Part shown: positions 14,294 through 23,120 of the stretch, piece by piece
Layout: every line of letters starts with the position of its first letter
How positions within the stretch are numbered: position 1 is the first letter of the stretch
From: Aquisalimonas lutea
GTDB taxonomy: Bacteria > Pseudomonadota > Gammaproteobacteria > Nitrococcales > Aquisalimonadaceae
Reading direction: 5' to 3'
Length of the DNA: 64,000 nt
Assembly (NCBI RefSeq): GCF_030409225.1
Contig: NZ_JAUFPK010000004.1
Coordinates: 2,943 to 66,942, forward strand
Position numbers and translations under genes: made by a program
Notes under the pieces: model-generated
Seen by the model: the letters and a program-made list of their open reading frames with translations, nothing else
Database searches by the model: none
What the model was told of the DNA's origin: nothing

Positions 14294-15747
14294 GCGATTC
14301 CCACCAGGTCGCGGGCGAGCTTTCGCACCATGCTCCGCGTGATCTTCAGGCTGTCGACGAGCCGGTCGCGTTCGGCTGCCTCCAGCCTGGCCGGTTCCAG
14401 GTATTTCGCCGGCGCCTCGCCGGCCTGCAGCTGCTCCAGCTGGTGGTCCAGCAGCATTCCCGCCAGGTACGCGTGCGCACCGATCAGGTCGTCGGCCTCG
14501 CGCCGGGGCAGTACACCGGCATCCGAAAGGGCGCCCAGGCGCCCGGGCGTCGAGACCGCTTCCACCCCGTGGGCGAGGGCGTAGAGACGGGCGACCTCGA
14601 CAATGGGGGTGATGCCGTAGCGCTTGAGGTCCATGGCACCGGCATGGGGGCTGTCACCCGGCTCGGTGATGAGCCGGTTGAACCAGCCGAGGCCGACATC
14701 CCGGGGCGAGTCGGCCAGCGTCAGGGATCGCAGATAGCCGGGCGCGGCCTCCAGGCGCAGGAACATCTCGCTGCGGAGCTCGTCGGCCATTGCCGCGTCG
14801 CCCGCCGCGTGCCGGCAGTCCAGCAGGATGCTGCAATGCAGAAAGCCGGTGTCGCTGCGCCGGCGGAGCCACAGGCCGATCTGCTCGCGCCATTGCGTGA
14901 CCGTCTTCCGCCAGAGCGGGTTGGTCGCCATGACGTGCCCCGGGCAGAAGACGATACCGGCCTGGTTCAGGGAGCTGCACAGGCGCCGGGCGAGCTCGCT
15001 GAAATAGCCGTCGATGGCGGCGTGCTCCCGGTCCGGGTAGTCCGCGATCACCAGGCCGTTGTCCTGATCCGGGTCGAGGAAGCTGCCCAGGCGTCCCGCG
15101 GAGCCCATGAGGAACAGGCTGTAGGGGCGCGGCGGCGTTCCCCAGCCGTCCCGCTCCATGGCTGCCGTCGCCATCGCCAGCGCCCGGCGATGGACGTCGT
15201 CGTTGAGGCGGGAGAGTACCGCCTGGGTTTCGTGGATACCGGCTCCATCCCGGCGCAGCGCGCCGGCAATGTCCGCCTGCGCCCGGCGCGCGGCCGCCAG
15301 GCCCGGGTTGGTGTCCGCCGTGGCCAGCTCGCCCAGGTACGGGATGACCGACGGCAGGGCGGTGTGCAGGCAGTCTTGCCGGTCCAGCAGGCCCAGGATG
15401 GTGCCGTCGGCGTCGAGTACCGGTGCATACCGGCATGCAGCCCGCTGGAGCGCCCCGAGGGCGCGGCTGACCGGGTGGTCCGGATGCGCGCGATAGCCGG
15501 GGGCGGTGATCAGGGGCTCGACCGGTGAGGCCCTCGTCCGCGGTATGCCGAAATGGCGGAGAATGTCGCGGGAGAGAATCAGGCCCCGGAGCCGCTGCGT
15601 GCTGTCCACCACCAGAGCGCAGGGTGCCTCTTCGAGAGCCATCCGCCGGGCGAGCTCCTCGCACGACGTGTCCGGGGAACACACCACACGTGCCGGTTGC
15701 ATGACATCGGCAACGGTCTTGTCGAACAGCACCCCCGGGCGTGTCAT
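14287..15747 (-). CDS. CBS-domain protein with DUF294 nucleotidyltransferase-like domain
   Basis: This 486-residue protein starts at ATG 15747 (MTRPGVLFDKTVADVM), with GAGGG upstream; the frame beyond is shadow. Two CBS repeats cover about residues 10-135 (VADVMQPARVVCSPD, LRGLILSRDILRHFG, CRYAPVLDADGTILGLLDRQD). A GlnD-like nucleotidyltransferase domain (DUF294) follows with LMGSAGRLGSFLDPDQDNGLV, keeping the GS and DxD metal-site motifs. A DUF294 C-terminal helical domain follows (RYGITPIVEVARLYALAHG). CBS pairs usually bind adenine nucleotides. The likely role is nucleotide-sensing regulation near the acetate-type symporter. A longer paralogue lies at 18092. Confidence 0.75.
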   Translation of the reverse strand: MTRPGVLFDKTVADVMQPARVVCSPDTSCEELARRMALEEAPCALVVDSTQRLRGLILSRDILRHFGIPRTRASPVEPLITAPGYRAHPDHPVSRALGALQRAACRYAPVLDADGTILGLLDRQDCLHTALPSVIPYLGELATADTNPGLAAARRAQADIAGALRRDGAGIHETQAVLSRLNDDVHRRALAMATAAMERDGWGTPPRPYSLFLMGSAGRLGSFLDPDQDNGLVIADYPDREHAAIDGYFSELARRLCSSLNQAGIVFCPGHVMATNPLWRKTVTQWREQIGLWLRRRSDTGFLHCSILLDCRHAAGDAAMADELRSEMFLRLEAAPGYLRSLTLADSPRDVGLGWFNRLITEPGDSPHAGAMDLKRYGITPIVEVARLYALAHGVEAVSTPGRLGALSDAGVLPRREADDLIGAHAYLAGMLLDHQLEQLQAGEAPAKYLEPARLEAAERDRLVDSLKITRSMVRKLARDLVGIAY

Positions 15748-15881
15748 CACTGGACATCCCTCGCCAGGCGGCGCTGGAAGGCCGGAATCGCTGCCGCTGC
15801 CCGGGACGCTGCCCGGGCTACTTCGTCGGTCGAGCGACACGCTTCGATGATCGGTACCAGTCCGGGCATGTTTGCACCCAC

Positions 15882-15906
15882 AAAAAAGGCCCGCCGGTGG
15901 CGGGCC
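15882..15906 (-). terminator. Rho-independent terminator after the symporter operon
   Basis: Read on the minus strand, GGCCCGCC, loop ACC and GGCGGGCC form an 8-bp stem followed by TTTTTT (complement of 15882-15887). It lies 95 bp past the stop of the symporter gene and separates that operon from the DUF294 gene at 14287-15747. Confidence 0.8.
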
Positions 15907-16000
15907 TTCAACTCGACTGCTTCCCCGAGGGCGGGGGCCGCGGGCCACATCATGCCATCGTAGCACTCGCGGCTGCCCCGCTCGCGGGGTGTGCCCGGCC

Positions 16001-17767
16001 TCAGTCGGCCCGCGGCACGCGCACGCTCTCCACCAGCTTCTGGATGTCGGCCGGCGGCGGCGTGGTCATCTTCGCGACGGCGAACGCCACGATGAAGTTC
16101 ACGGCCGCACCGACGGCACCGAAGGAGCCGGTGTTGATGCCGAGCAGCCAGTATTCCGCCGTGTCCGGCAGCATGTTGGTGCCCGGGAAGAAGAACCACC
16201 CCTTGTACGTGAAGATGTACAGCAGGGTGACACCCAGGCCCGCGAGCATGCCGGCGATGGCGCCTTCCCGGTTCATCTTCCGGTAGAAGATGCCCATCAT
16301 CAGGGTCGGGAAGATACTGGCCGCGGCGAAGCCGAAGGCCAGGGCCACCACCTCCGCGGCAAAGCCCGGCGGATTCAGCCCGAGGTAGCCGGCGAACAGG
16401 ATCGCCGCCCCCATGCTGATGCGCGCCGCCATCATCTCGCCCTGCTCGGAGACGTCCGGCTTGATCACGCCCTTGATCAGGTCGTGGGAGATGGCCGACG
16501 AAATGGCGAGCAACAGGCCGGCCGCCGTGGACAGCGCTGCGGCGATGCCGCCGGCCGCCACCAGTGCGATCACCCAGTTGGGCAGCTGGGCGATGCCCGG
16601 CGTGGCGAGCACCATGATGTCGCGGTCCAGCTTGGTGACCTCGTTGCCCTCCCAGCCGTACTCCTGCTCGGCCATCTGGGCGAACTCTTCATTGCCGTCG
16701 TTGTAGTACTGGATGTGGCCGTCATCGTTCTTGTCCGTGAACTCCAGCAGGCCGGTCTCTTCCCAGCGGTCCGTCCAGGCCGGCAGGTTCTCGACCGCCA
16801 CGTTGCCCTCCGGGGCGCCGACTTCACCGGGCTGCATGGTGTTGATGAAGTTCCACATGGACATCGCGCCCACCGCCGGAGCCGTGAGGTAGAGGATGGC
16901 GATGAACACCAGGGCCCAGCCGGCGGACTTGCGTGCGTCCCGGATCCGCGGGACGGTGAAGAACCGCACGATGACGTGGGGCAGGCCCGCCGTGCCGATC
17001 ATCAGCGACAGCGTCAGCATGAACATGTTGGTCATGCTCATGCCGCGGACCTCGGTGTAGGGCTGGAAGCCCAGATCCACCAGGGTCTCGTCCAGGGCCT
17101 GCAGCAGGTACTGGTTCTCGCCCACGAGCGTGGAGCCGAGGCCCAGCTGCGGCAGCGGGTTGCCGGTGAGCTGGAAGGAGATGAACAGCGCCGGCACCGT
17201 GTAGGCGAAGATCATCACGCAGTACTGGGCGATCTGGGTATACGTGATGCCCTTCATGCCCCCGAACACGGCGTAGATGAACACGATCACCATGCCCGAG
17301 ATCAGGCCGATGGTCAGCGGCACGTTCAGGATGTTGGAGAACGCGATGCCGACGCCGCGCATCTGCCCGATGACGTAGGTGATGGAGATCACCAGCAGGG
17401 AGATGACCGCGATGACGCGGGCGGTCTTGGAATAGAAACGGTCCCCGATGAATTCCGGCACCGTGAACTTGCCGAACTTGCGCAGGTACGGTGCCAGAAG
17501 AAGCGCCATGAGCACGTAGCCGCCGGTCCAGCCCATGAGATAGGCCCCGCCGGTGTACCCGAGGAAGGCGATGAGGCCGGCCATGGAGATGAAGCTGGCC
17601 GCCGACATCCAGTCGGCCGCGGTGGCCATGCCGTTGAGGACGGGATTGACCCCCTTGCCGGCGACGTAGAACTCGCTGGTGCTTCCGGTGCGGGCCCAGA
17701 TCGCGATGCCGATGTAAAGGGCAAAGGTCAGGCCCACAACAATGATGCTGAGTACTTGTAAGCTCAT
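16001..17767 (-). CDS. Sodium:solute symporter, ActP-like (VC_2705 subfamily)
   Basis: This 588-residue inner-membrane protein of the SSS family has about 13 helices. It has a typical start (LSIIVVGLTFALYIGIAIWARTGSTSEFYVAGKGVNPV) and the conserved segment GMATAADWMSAASFISMAG. A hydrophilic insert at about 325-385 (ENLPAWTDRWEETGLLEF to GWEGNEVTKLD) marks the subfamily that works with a DUF4212 small subunit. That subunit is encoded 12 bp upstream. Substrates are probably acetate or similar short organic acids; this is inferred from ActP kinship. A terminator follows at 15882-15906. Two DUF294/CBS genes flank the pair. Confidence 0.85.
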   Translation of the reverse strand: MSLQVLSIIVVGLTFALYIGIAIWARTGSTSEFYVAGKGVNPVLNGMATAADWMSAASFISMAGLIAFLGYTGGAYLMGWTGGYVLMALLLAPYLRKFGKFTVPEFIGDRFYSKTARVIAVISLLVISITYVIGQMRGVGIAFSNILNVPLTIGLISGMVIVFIYAVFGGMKGITYTQIAQYCVMIFAYTVPALFISFQLTGNPLPQLGLGSTLVGENQYLLQALDETLVDLGFQPYTEVRGMSMTNMFMLTLSLMIGTAGLPHVIVRFFTVPRIRDARKSAGWALVFIAILYLTAPAVGAMSMWNFINTMQPGEVGAPEGNVAVENLPAWTDRWEETGLLEFTDKNDDGHIQYYNDGNEEFAQMAEQEYGWEGNEVTKLDRDIMVLATPGIAQLPNWVIALVAAGGIAAALSTAAGLLLAISSAISHDLIKGVIKPDVSEQGEMMAARISMGAAILFAGYLGLNPPGFAAEVVALAFGFAAASIFPTLMMGIFYRKMNREGAIAGMLAGLGVTLLYIFTYKGWFFFPGTNMLPDTAEYWLLGINTGSFGAVGAAVNFIVAFAVAKMTTPPPADIQKLVESVRVPRAD

Positions 17768-17779
17768 TTTTTGTGCCCC

Positions 17780-18052
17780 TTACTGTTCGTCGACCTCGAA
17801 TTCCCGGTCAAGCTTGTTCATACGCCAGGCGTAGAAAAAGATGATGATCAGGAACGTGATGATGGAACCCTGCTGGGCGAACCAGAAGCCCAGGGGATAG
17901 CCACCGATCTGGATCGCGTTGAGTGCAGGGGCAAGCAGAATGCCCAGCCCGTACGAAACGATCGCCCATACGGCCAGGCAACCCCCGATGATCTTGAGGT
18001 TTCGTCGCCAGTACTCGTTTCGTCGTTCCTGTAACTGATTCGGATCCGACAT
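17780..18052 (-). CDS. DUF4212 sodium symporter small subunit
   Basis: This 90-residue protein has two membrane helices (about 22-43 and 55-78) and the characteristic N-terminus QERRNEYWRRNLKIIGGCLAVW and end YAWRMNKLDREFEVDE. It belongs to the small subunits (DUF4212) that accompany VC_2705-type solute symporters. The symporter gene starts 12 bp downstream, so the two are co-expressed and presumably form one transporter. Confidence 0.85.
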   Translation of the reverse strand: MSDPNQLQERRNEYWRRNLKIIGGCLAVWAIVSYGLGILLAPALNAIQIGGYPLGFWFAQQGSIITFLIIIFFYAWRMNKLDREFEVDEQ

Positions 18053-18091
18053 GGTTCTCCTCCTGCATCAGTCTCGCTGTTATGGATGGAT

Positions 18092-20038
18092 TCAGAGCTG
18101 ATAATCCGTTTCGATCTTGTTCTGTAGCGTTCTCGCTTCTCGAAAGGCCTCCTTTAGAATGCGCCGGTCCAGGTCGTTGAGCTCGTCGGGGTCCACGCGG
18201 TTGCTCAGGGGCTCACCGGCGGCCCGTTGTTCCTGATTCTTGCGCATGCGCAGCATCTGGATGTAATCGTACGCGTCCGACCATGCGTCGACATCCCCGG
18301 GGTCCACGACCCGTGCGTCGGCCGCCATGCGCAGGCGGTCCATGGTGTTGGTGGCCGGCAACCGATGGGCCAGCGCCAGCAGCCGCGCCGCGTCCACGAA
18401 CGGCGTGACGCCGTTGAGCTTGAGGTTGAGCGTGTTGCGGTACTCGCCGCGGGAGCTGGTGCGGAACGACCGGAACAGCCCCAGGGGCGGCCGCAGCTGC
18501 AGCGCATTGGCGGCCATCTGACGGCGGAACCGGCTGTTGCGGGCGGTGCGGTCGAGCAGCCAGTAGCGCAGCTGCTCGACGTCGTCCGGGGCGCCGTCGA
18601 TGGCGCGGAAATCGAAGAAAATGGACGCCTGGAGGAGATGCTCGGGCGTGCCCTGGTCGATCCAGCGGGTAAAGCGGCCCTGCCACTCCTCGAAGCTCAA
18701 GCAGCAGTCGGGGTTGCTGGCCATGATATTTCCCGGGCACAGGGGATAGCCGCATGCGTCCAGGGCCTCGTTGATCCGCCGCAGCATCGGGGTGAGCGCC
18801 TCGCGTACCGCGGCGGGCGTCGTCTCCGCCGGTGTCCGGAAGATCACGCCGTTGTCCTGGTCGGTCTTGAGGGTCTGTTCCCTGCGCGCCTCGCTGCCGA
18901 AGGCGATCCAGGTAAAGGGGATCTCGGGCAGATCCGCGGTGGCCTGCATGCAGATCTCGATGACCCGGCGGGTGATCTGGTCGTTGATCATGGTGATGAT
19001 TTGCGTGATCTGGCCCACCCGTACGCCCTGGGCGATCATCTGGTCGACGAGCTGGTGGACATCCGGGCGAAGCTGGGACAGGGCCTCGATGGAATCCGCC
19101 CGGGCGATGGTCTTGCTCAGGTTGACCAGCCCCACGCGCTGCATGGAGAAGAGGTCCCGCTCGGAGATCACGCCCACGAGCCGTCCACGGTCGACGACGC
19201 ACACGTGGTGGATCGCGTGCTGCGCCATGACCATGGCGGCCTCGAAGGCGAAGCTGGAGCGGGGCAGGCAGATCGGCGACGGCGTCATCACGGCGTCCAT
19301 GCGGGTGCCGAGATCGAGCCCGGGCAGCGACACGCGGGTGAGCAGGTCGCGCAGGGTGAAGACCCCCAGGGGCTGCTGGCGCTCGTCGGTGACCACGATG
19401 CTGCCCACGTGGTTGTCCTGCATCGCCTGCAGCGCTTCGTGCACGGCGGTGTCGGCCCGGCAGGTGACCGGCGGCCGGCGCAGGCGGTCACCCAGCGTGA
19501 TGTTCAGCGAGGTATCCCCGCCCAGCCCGCGCAGGGCGTCGGCCTGGACCTCGCGCTTCATGCTGTTCAGCAGCGTGGACAGGCGATGGGAGCAGAACTC
19601 GTTGAATACGGTCGACTGCTCGAGGAGCGTGTTGAAGTCCGACCATTCCAGTTCCAGGCAGTCGGTGTCCTCCGCGGCCTCGTGCACCGTGCGCACGGGG
19701 CGCCGTGACAGCAGCGCGCCCACCGGGAAGCACTCGCCCGGCAGCAGCTCCCAGCTGTCCCCGCTGCGGTCATCGCCGGTCGCGGATTGCCCGGCAGCGC
19801 CGCCGCCGCGGACCCGTCCGCGGTGGATGATGAACAGCCGCGACGCCGGGCCGCTGTCGGGCGTGACGATGCGCGTGCCCCGGGAGTAGTGCACCCATTC
19901 CAGGCGCATGGCGACGTCCTGCACGGACTCGCGGCCCATGCGGTCGAATGGCGGGTGACGACGCAGGAAATCGACGACGCTCGCCACGTCGTCGAGCGGC
20001 TCGCTGCGCTCACTGGTGTCGGGGCTTCTCCTCGTCAC
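18092..20038 (-). CDS. Cyclic-nucleotide-binding/CBS/DUF294 regulator
   Basis: This 648-residue protein starts at GTG 20038. Its domains are: cNMP-binding-like beta-barrel (about 20-160; SRLFIIHRGRVRG, LLPGECFPVGALL), two CBS repeats (about 185-310), DUF294 nucleotidyltransferase (about 335-480; FGSEARREQTLKTDQDNG with GS and DxD intact) and a DUF294 C-terminal domain (LNGVTPFVDAARLLALAHR). It is cytoplasmic. Its stop lies 39 bp before the DUF4212/symporter pair on the same strand, so it probably controls that transporter, as similar gene orders suggest in other Proteobacteria. The reaction of DUF294 enzymes is not established. Confidence 0.8.
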   Translation of the reverse strand: MTRRSPDTSERSEPLDDVASVVDFLRRHPPFDRMGRESVQDVAMRLEWVHYSRGTRIVTPDSGPASRLFIIHRGRVRGGGAAGQSATGDDRSGDSWELLPGECFPVGALLSRRPVRTVHEAAEDTDCLELEWSDFNTLLEQSTVFNEFCSHRLSTLLNSMKREVQADALRGLGGDTSLNITLGDRLRRPPVTCRADTAVHEALQAMQDNHVGSIVVTDERQQPLGVFTLRDLLTRVSLPGLDLGTRMDAVMTPSPICLPRSSFAFEAAMVMAQHAIHHVCVVDRGRLVGVISERDLFSMQRVGLVNLSKTIARADSIEALSQLRPDVHQLVDQMIAQGVRVGQITQIITMINDQITRRVIEICMQATADLPEIPFTWIAFGSEARREQTLKTDQDNGVIFRTPAETTPAAVREALTPMLRRINEALDACGYPLCPGNIMASNPDCCLSFEEWQGRFTRWIDQGTPEHLLQASIFFDFRAIDGAPDDVEQLRYWLLDRTARNSRFRRQMAANALQLRPPLGLFRSFRTSSRGEYRNTLNLKLNGVTPFVDAARLLALAHRLPATNTMDRLRMAADARVVDPGDVDAWSDAYDYIQMLRMRKNQEQRAAGEPLSNRVDPDELNDLDRRILKEAFREARTLQNKIETDYQL

Positions 20039-20144
20039 GGCGTTCTCTGGTGCCGCTTGGTTGTGTCGTCAATCATGCACATCCGGTGCCAGATTTTGTT
20101 TATCGTAAAATCATGCAGTTAAAGGATAGCAGGGTTGCCCATAT

Positions 20145-20179
20145 GTTACCCGAGGTAACAGTCTGTGGCGCAAGGTAAC
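20145..20179. promoter_or_regulatory. GTTACC/GGTAAC operator-like repeats
   Basis: GTTACC (20145-20150), spacer CGA, GGTAAC (20154-20159) form a perfect inverted repeat. A third GGTAAC occurs 20 bp further at 20174-20179. They lie between the DUF294 regulator (minus, start 20038) and the ModA-like gene (plus, start 20287) in an AT-richer patch. A shared operator for the divergent genes is plausible. Confidence 0.45.
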
Positions 20180-20286
20180 GAAATGCGTCACACCGTCGGG
20201 CAGGGACGACAGCTGCCGGGCCTTGGCCCCGGAGCCGCCGCAGGGCACTATCGGCGGAAGCGAGGAATCCGCTGGCGGGGATCGCG

Positions 20287-21081
20287 ATGCGCATGGTGTA
20301 TGTTCGATGTCTCCTGCGGCTGGCCGGCGGTGTCGCGCTGGCCGGGGTTCTGCTGTCCGGAGCGTATGGGCAGGAAGGCATACGGGTCGCGGCGGACGCG
20401 AGCCTCAAGGGCGTCATGCCGGAGCTCGTCGCGGCCTTCGAGGGCGAGGGCGGCGAGACGGTACGCGCCTCGTTCGCCTCGTCGGCCTACCTCTCGGCGG
20501 AGATCGCCGCGGGCGCGCCCTATACAGTCTTCCTGGCCGCCGGGGCGTCCGGTGTCGAGCGGCTGGTGGAGGCGGAGGTCGCGGACAATACGGGCGAGGT
20601 CTTCGCGGGAGCCCGCCTCGTCATGTACGTACGTCGAGGTGCACCGATCCGGGCGGGAGCCGGAACGGCCGGGCTGGCGGACGCCCTGCGTGGACAGCGC
20701 CTGGGTCACGTGGCCATGGCCGACCCGGCGGTATCCGAGTACGGACGCCGCTCCCGGGACATCCTGCAGGCCGCCGGGCTCTGGGCCGAGATCCGGGGTC
20801 ACATGCGCATGGCCGATCACGTGGCGCACGCCGCCCGGATGGTCTCCGGCGGGCCTGCACAGGCGGCCCTCTTGCCGGCACCCATGGCCGGGGGAGCCGA
20901 AATGGGACGCCATGGGCGAGCGACGCAGCTGCCCGCGGGCACGCATGAGCCCGTAGCACTGCACGCGGCCCTGCTGGTCGACGGCGATGACCATCCGGCC
21001 GCGGCCTTCCGGGACTTTCTCCGCACGGAGCGGGCCCAGGCCGTACTGGAGCGGCACGGCTTCCTTTTGCCGCCACTGTAA
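20287..21081 (+). CDS. Periplasmic molybdate-type substrate-binding protein (ModA-like)
   Basis: This 264-residue protein has a signal peptide (RCLLRLAGGVALAGVLLSGAYG, cut after about residue 28). The mature part is ModA-like: IRVAADASLKGVMPELVAAFE, VRASFASSAYLSAEIAAGAPYTVFLAA, then LGHVAMADPAVSEYGRRSRDIL. The ASLKGVMPEL and YLSAEIAAG segments match the oxyanion-binding positions of ModA. No modBC genes are beside it; the next operon (21252) encodes a different importer with its own binding protein. It may serve an oxyanion other than molybdate, or be an orphan subunit. Confidence 0.7.
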   Translation: MRMVYVRCLLRLAGGVALAGVLLSGAYGQEGIRVAADASLKGVMPELVAAFEGEGGETVRASFASSAYLSAEIAAGAPYTVFLAAGASGVERLVEAEVADNTGEVFAGARLVMYVRRGAPIRAGAGTAGLADALRGQRLGHVAMADPAVSEYGRRSRDILQAAGLWAEIRGHMRMADHVAHAARMVSGGPAQAALLPAPMAGGAEMGRHGRATQLPAGTHEPVALHAALLVDGDDHPAAAFRDFLRTERAQAVLERHGFLLPPL

Positions 21082-21122
21082 TGCGGTCCGTATCATGCGG
21101 GATGGGGGCCGGCATATTCCCG

Positions 21123-21152
21123 TTGACTCTAAATAAAGGGGAATCCGTTATT
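21123..21152 (+). promoter_or_regulatory. Candidate promoter of the importer operon
   Basis: TTGACT (21123-21128) is followed after 18 bp by GTTATT (21147-21152) in an AT-rich patch, 100 bp upstream of the binding-protein start at 21252. The -35 is good and the -10 is weak. Confidence 0.35.
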
Positions 21153-21251
21153 TTTTCGTTTTAACGCCGATTGCTAGTCTTTCATGTATGCAAGGACCGG
21201 CAGCGCTGCGCGTCGGGCGCGGCAGCACCGGACCCGGTCCCGGAGGGTGCG

Positions 21252-22337
21252 ATGACCGAATTCGAGACCAACTGCTGCGGTACGGGCCGGCCCGCTGCGG
21301 GGCCCGTGGAGGAGCTCCACGTCAGCCGGGGCATCAACCGCCGCAGCGTGCTGAAGGGCATGGCTGCGACGGCGGGCCTGAGCATGGTGTCCGGGTGGTC
21401 GGGCCTGGCCATGGCCAACGACCTGACCAAGGTGCGGCTGGCTTTCTGCAGCCAGCTCCTGTGCGTCGTCCCCTACGAGGCCACCCGTGCGGCGGGCTTT
21501 TTCGCCGAGGAGGGCCTGGACGTGGAGCTGGTCTACACGCGCGGCGGCAGCGCGGCGCTACAGGCGCTCAACGGCGGCGCCGTGGATTACGCGGCCACGT
21601 CGTTCGATGCGGCGCTCAACGCCTACGCCAACGGCGCCGAGATCGTCCGCTTCGCCACCACCGGGCGCCTGCCGCTGTTCGCGCTGGTGACCTCGCCGGA
21701 GACCGGCGAGACGATCACCTCGGTGTCCGAACTCCAGGGGCGGACCATCGGCGTCGCCGCCCTGGGGACGGCCGATCACGCCCTCGCCCTTTTCCTCCTG
21801 CGGGAGGCGGGGGTGGACCCGGATACCGTCCAGTTCGCGACCCTGGGCACGAACCTGTTCCACGCCCTGCGGCTCGGCCAGGTGGACGCCGGCATGGTCC
21901 AGGAACCCAGCCTGTCCATGCTCACGGAGCAGGGCGCGAACCTGCTGTTCAATGCCATGGACCTGGAGGACGCCGAGGCCTATTTCGGTGGCGCCTACGA
22001 GTTCATGGGCGTGTCCGTCCGCCGTGACGAGCGCGAGCAGCGCATGGAAGAGATGCGGGCGCTGGCGCGCGCGCTGCGGAAGGGGCTGGCGTACACCCGC
22101 GAAGCACCCGTCGAGGATCTGGTCGAGGCCCTGCCGGACGAGCTGGTCGCCGGCGGCGATATCGAGCGGCTCAAGGGCGCGCTCAGCCGGTACCGGGAGT
22201 CGCTGTACCCCACCGAGGTGCAGATCGACCTAGACGCGGCCCAGCGGGTCGTGGACGCCCAGGTGCAGGCGGAGATCCTGGAGTCGCCAGTGGATCTCGA
22301 TGCCATCATGGATACATCCATCCTGGGGACGTCATAA
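21252..22337 (+). CDS. Tat-exported ABC substrate-binding protein (NMT1/SsuA-like)
   Basis: This 361-residue protein starts at ATG 21252, with GGAGG 5 nt upstream. The N-terminus has a twin-arginine signal (NRRSVLKGMAATAGLSMVSG, RR at about residues 31-32) after a hydrophilic extension containing a Cys-Cys pair. The mature domain is of the NMT1/THI5-like type: VRLAFCSQLLCVVPYEATRAAGFFAEEGLDVELVYTRGG, DYAATSFDAALNAYANG, GRTIGVAALGTADHALALFLLREAG. Such proteins bind sulfonates, nitrate, pyrimidine precursors and similar ligands. The ATPase gene starts immediately after its stop. Two Cys near the predicted ligand pocket (FCSQLLC) are unusual. Confidence 0.8.
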   Translation: MTEFETNCCGTGRPAAGPVEELHVSRGINRRSVLKGMAATAGLSMVSGWSGLAMANDLTKVRLAFCSQLLCVVPYEATRAAGFFAEEGLDVELVYTRGGSAALQALNGGAVDYAATSFDAALNAYANGAEIVRFATTGRLPLFALVTSPETGETITSVSELQGRTIGVAALGTADHALALFLLREAGVDPDTVQFATLGTNLFHALRLGQVDAGMVQEPSLSMLTEQGANLLFNAMDLEDAEAYFGGAYEFMGVSVRRDEREQRMEEMRALARALRKGLAYTREAPVEDLVEALPDELVAGGDIERLKGALSRYRESLYPTEVQIDLDAAQRVVDAQVQAEILESPVDLDAIMDTSILGTS

Positions 22338-23120
22338 ATGCTGCACATTCGGGAGCTGTCACTGGCCTTCGGCAAGGGCGCCGTTCCCGTGCTGGAAGGC
22401 CTCAGCCTGGATCTGCAGGCCGGGGAGTTCATGAGCCTCATCGGGCCGTCCGGCTGTGGCAAGAGTACGCTGCTGCGGGCCATCACGGGGTTGCAGAAGC
22501 CCAGCGCCGGGGCCGTGTCGCTGGATGTCTCGCCGGACGAGGTGGCGTTCCTGTTCCAGGACGACGCGCTGCTGCCCTGGCGTTCCGTGCGCGACAACGT
22601 GGCCCTGGGGCTGCGCAACCGCGGCACGCGCAAGGCGCAAGCGCGACGCGAGGCGGACGGCTGGCTGGCGGCCGTGGGCCTGGAAGGCTATGGCGACCGC
22701 TGGCCCCGCCAGCTTTCGGGAGGGCAGCGCAAGCGCGTGGCCATCGCACAGTGCCTGGCGCTTCGCCCGCGCGTGCTGCTGATGGACGAGCCCTTTGCTT
22801 CCCTGGACGCCATCGTCCGGCACTACCTCACCGAGGACCTGATGAGCTGGGTGGAGCGCGAGAACCTGACCGTGCTCATGGTGACGCATGACCTGGAAGA
22901 GGCCATTGCGCTGTCCGACCGCGTGCTGCTCATGGGCAACGGGCCGCGGGCGCGGATCAAGGGGCATTTCCAGGTTCCCCTGTCGCGGCCGCGGGATCTC
23001 GTCGGCGTGCGGACCGAGCCCGCGTTCCGGGATCTCGCACGCGACCTGTGGTCGGCGCTTTCGGAGGAAGTCGGCCCCATGAGCTCCACGCGCCCCGATC
23101 TCAAGGTGGTGAACGAATGA
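22338..23120 (+). CDS. ABC importer ATPase (SsuB/TauB-like)
   Basis: This 260-residue ATPase has Walker A GPSGCGKST (about 35-43), Q-loop FLFQDDALLPW, signature LSGGQRKR, Walker B VLLMDEPF and the switch His in VTHD. LLPWRSVRDNV and the EA-x-x-LSDRVLLM helix are typical of nitrate/sulfonate/taurine importers. Its start directly follows the binding-protein stop, and its stop overlaps the permease start (ATGA). Confidence 0.85.
   Translation: MLHIRELSLAFGKGAVPVLEGLSLDLQAGEFMSLIGPSGCGKSTLLRAITGLQKPSAGAVSLDVSPDEVAFLFQDDALLPWRSVRDNVALGLRNRGTRKAQARREADGWLAAVGLEGYGDRWPRQLSGGQRKRVAIAQCLALRPRVLLMDEPFASLDAIVRHYLTEDLMSWVERENLTVLMVTHDLEEAIALSDRVLLMGNGPRARIKGHFQVPLSRPRDLVGVRTEPAFRDLARDLWSALSEEVGPMSSTRPDLKVVNE

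Noticed and set aside
20287-21081. Complete molybdate transport operon
   Set aside because: Only a ModA-like protein is present; the following ATPase and permease belong to the sulfonate/nitrate-type family with their own binding protein.
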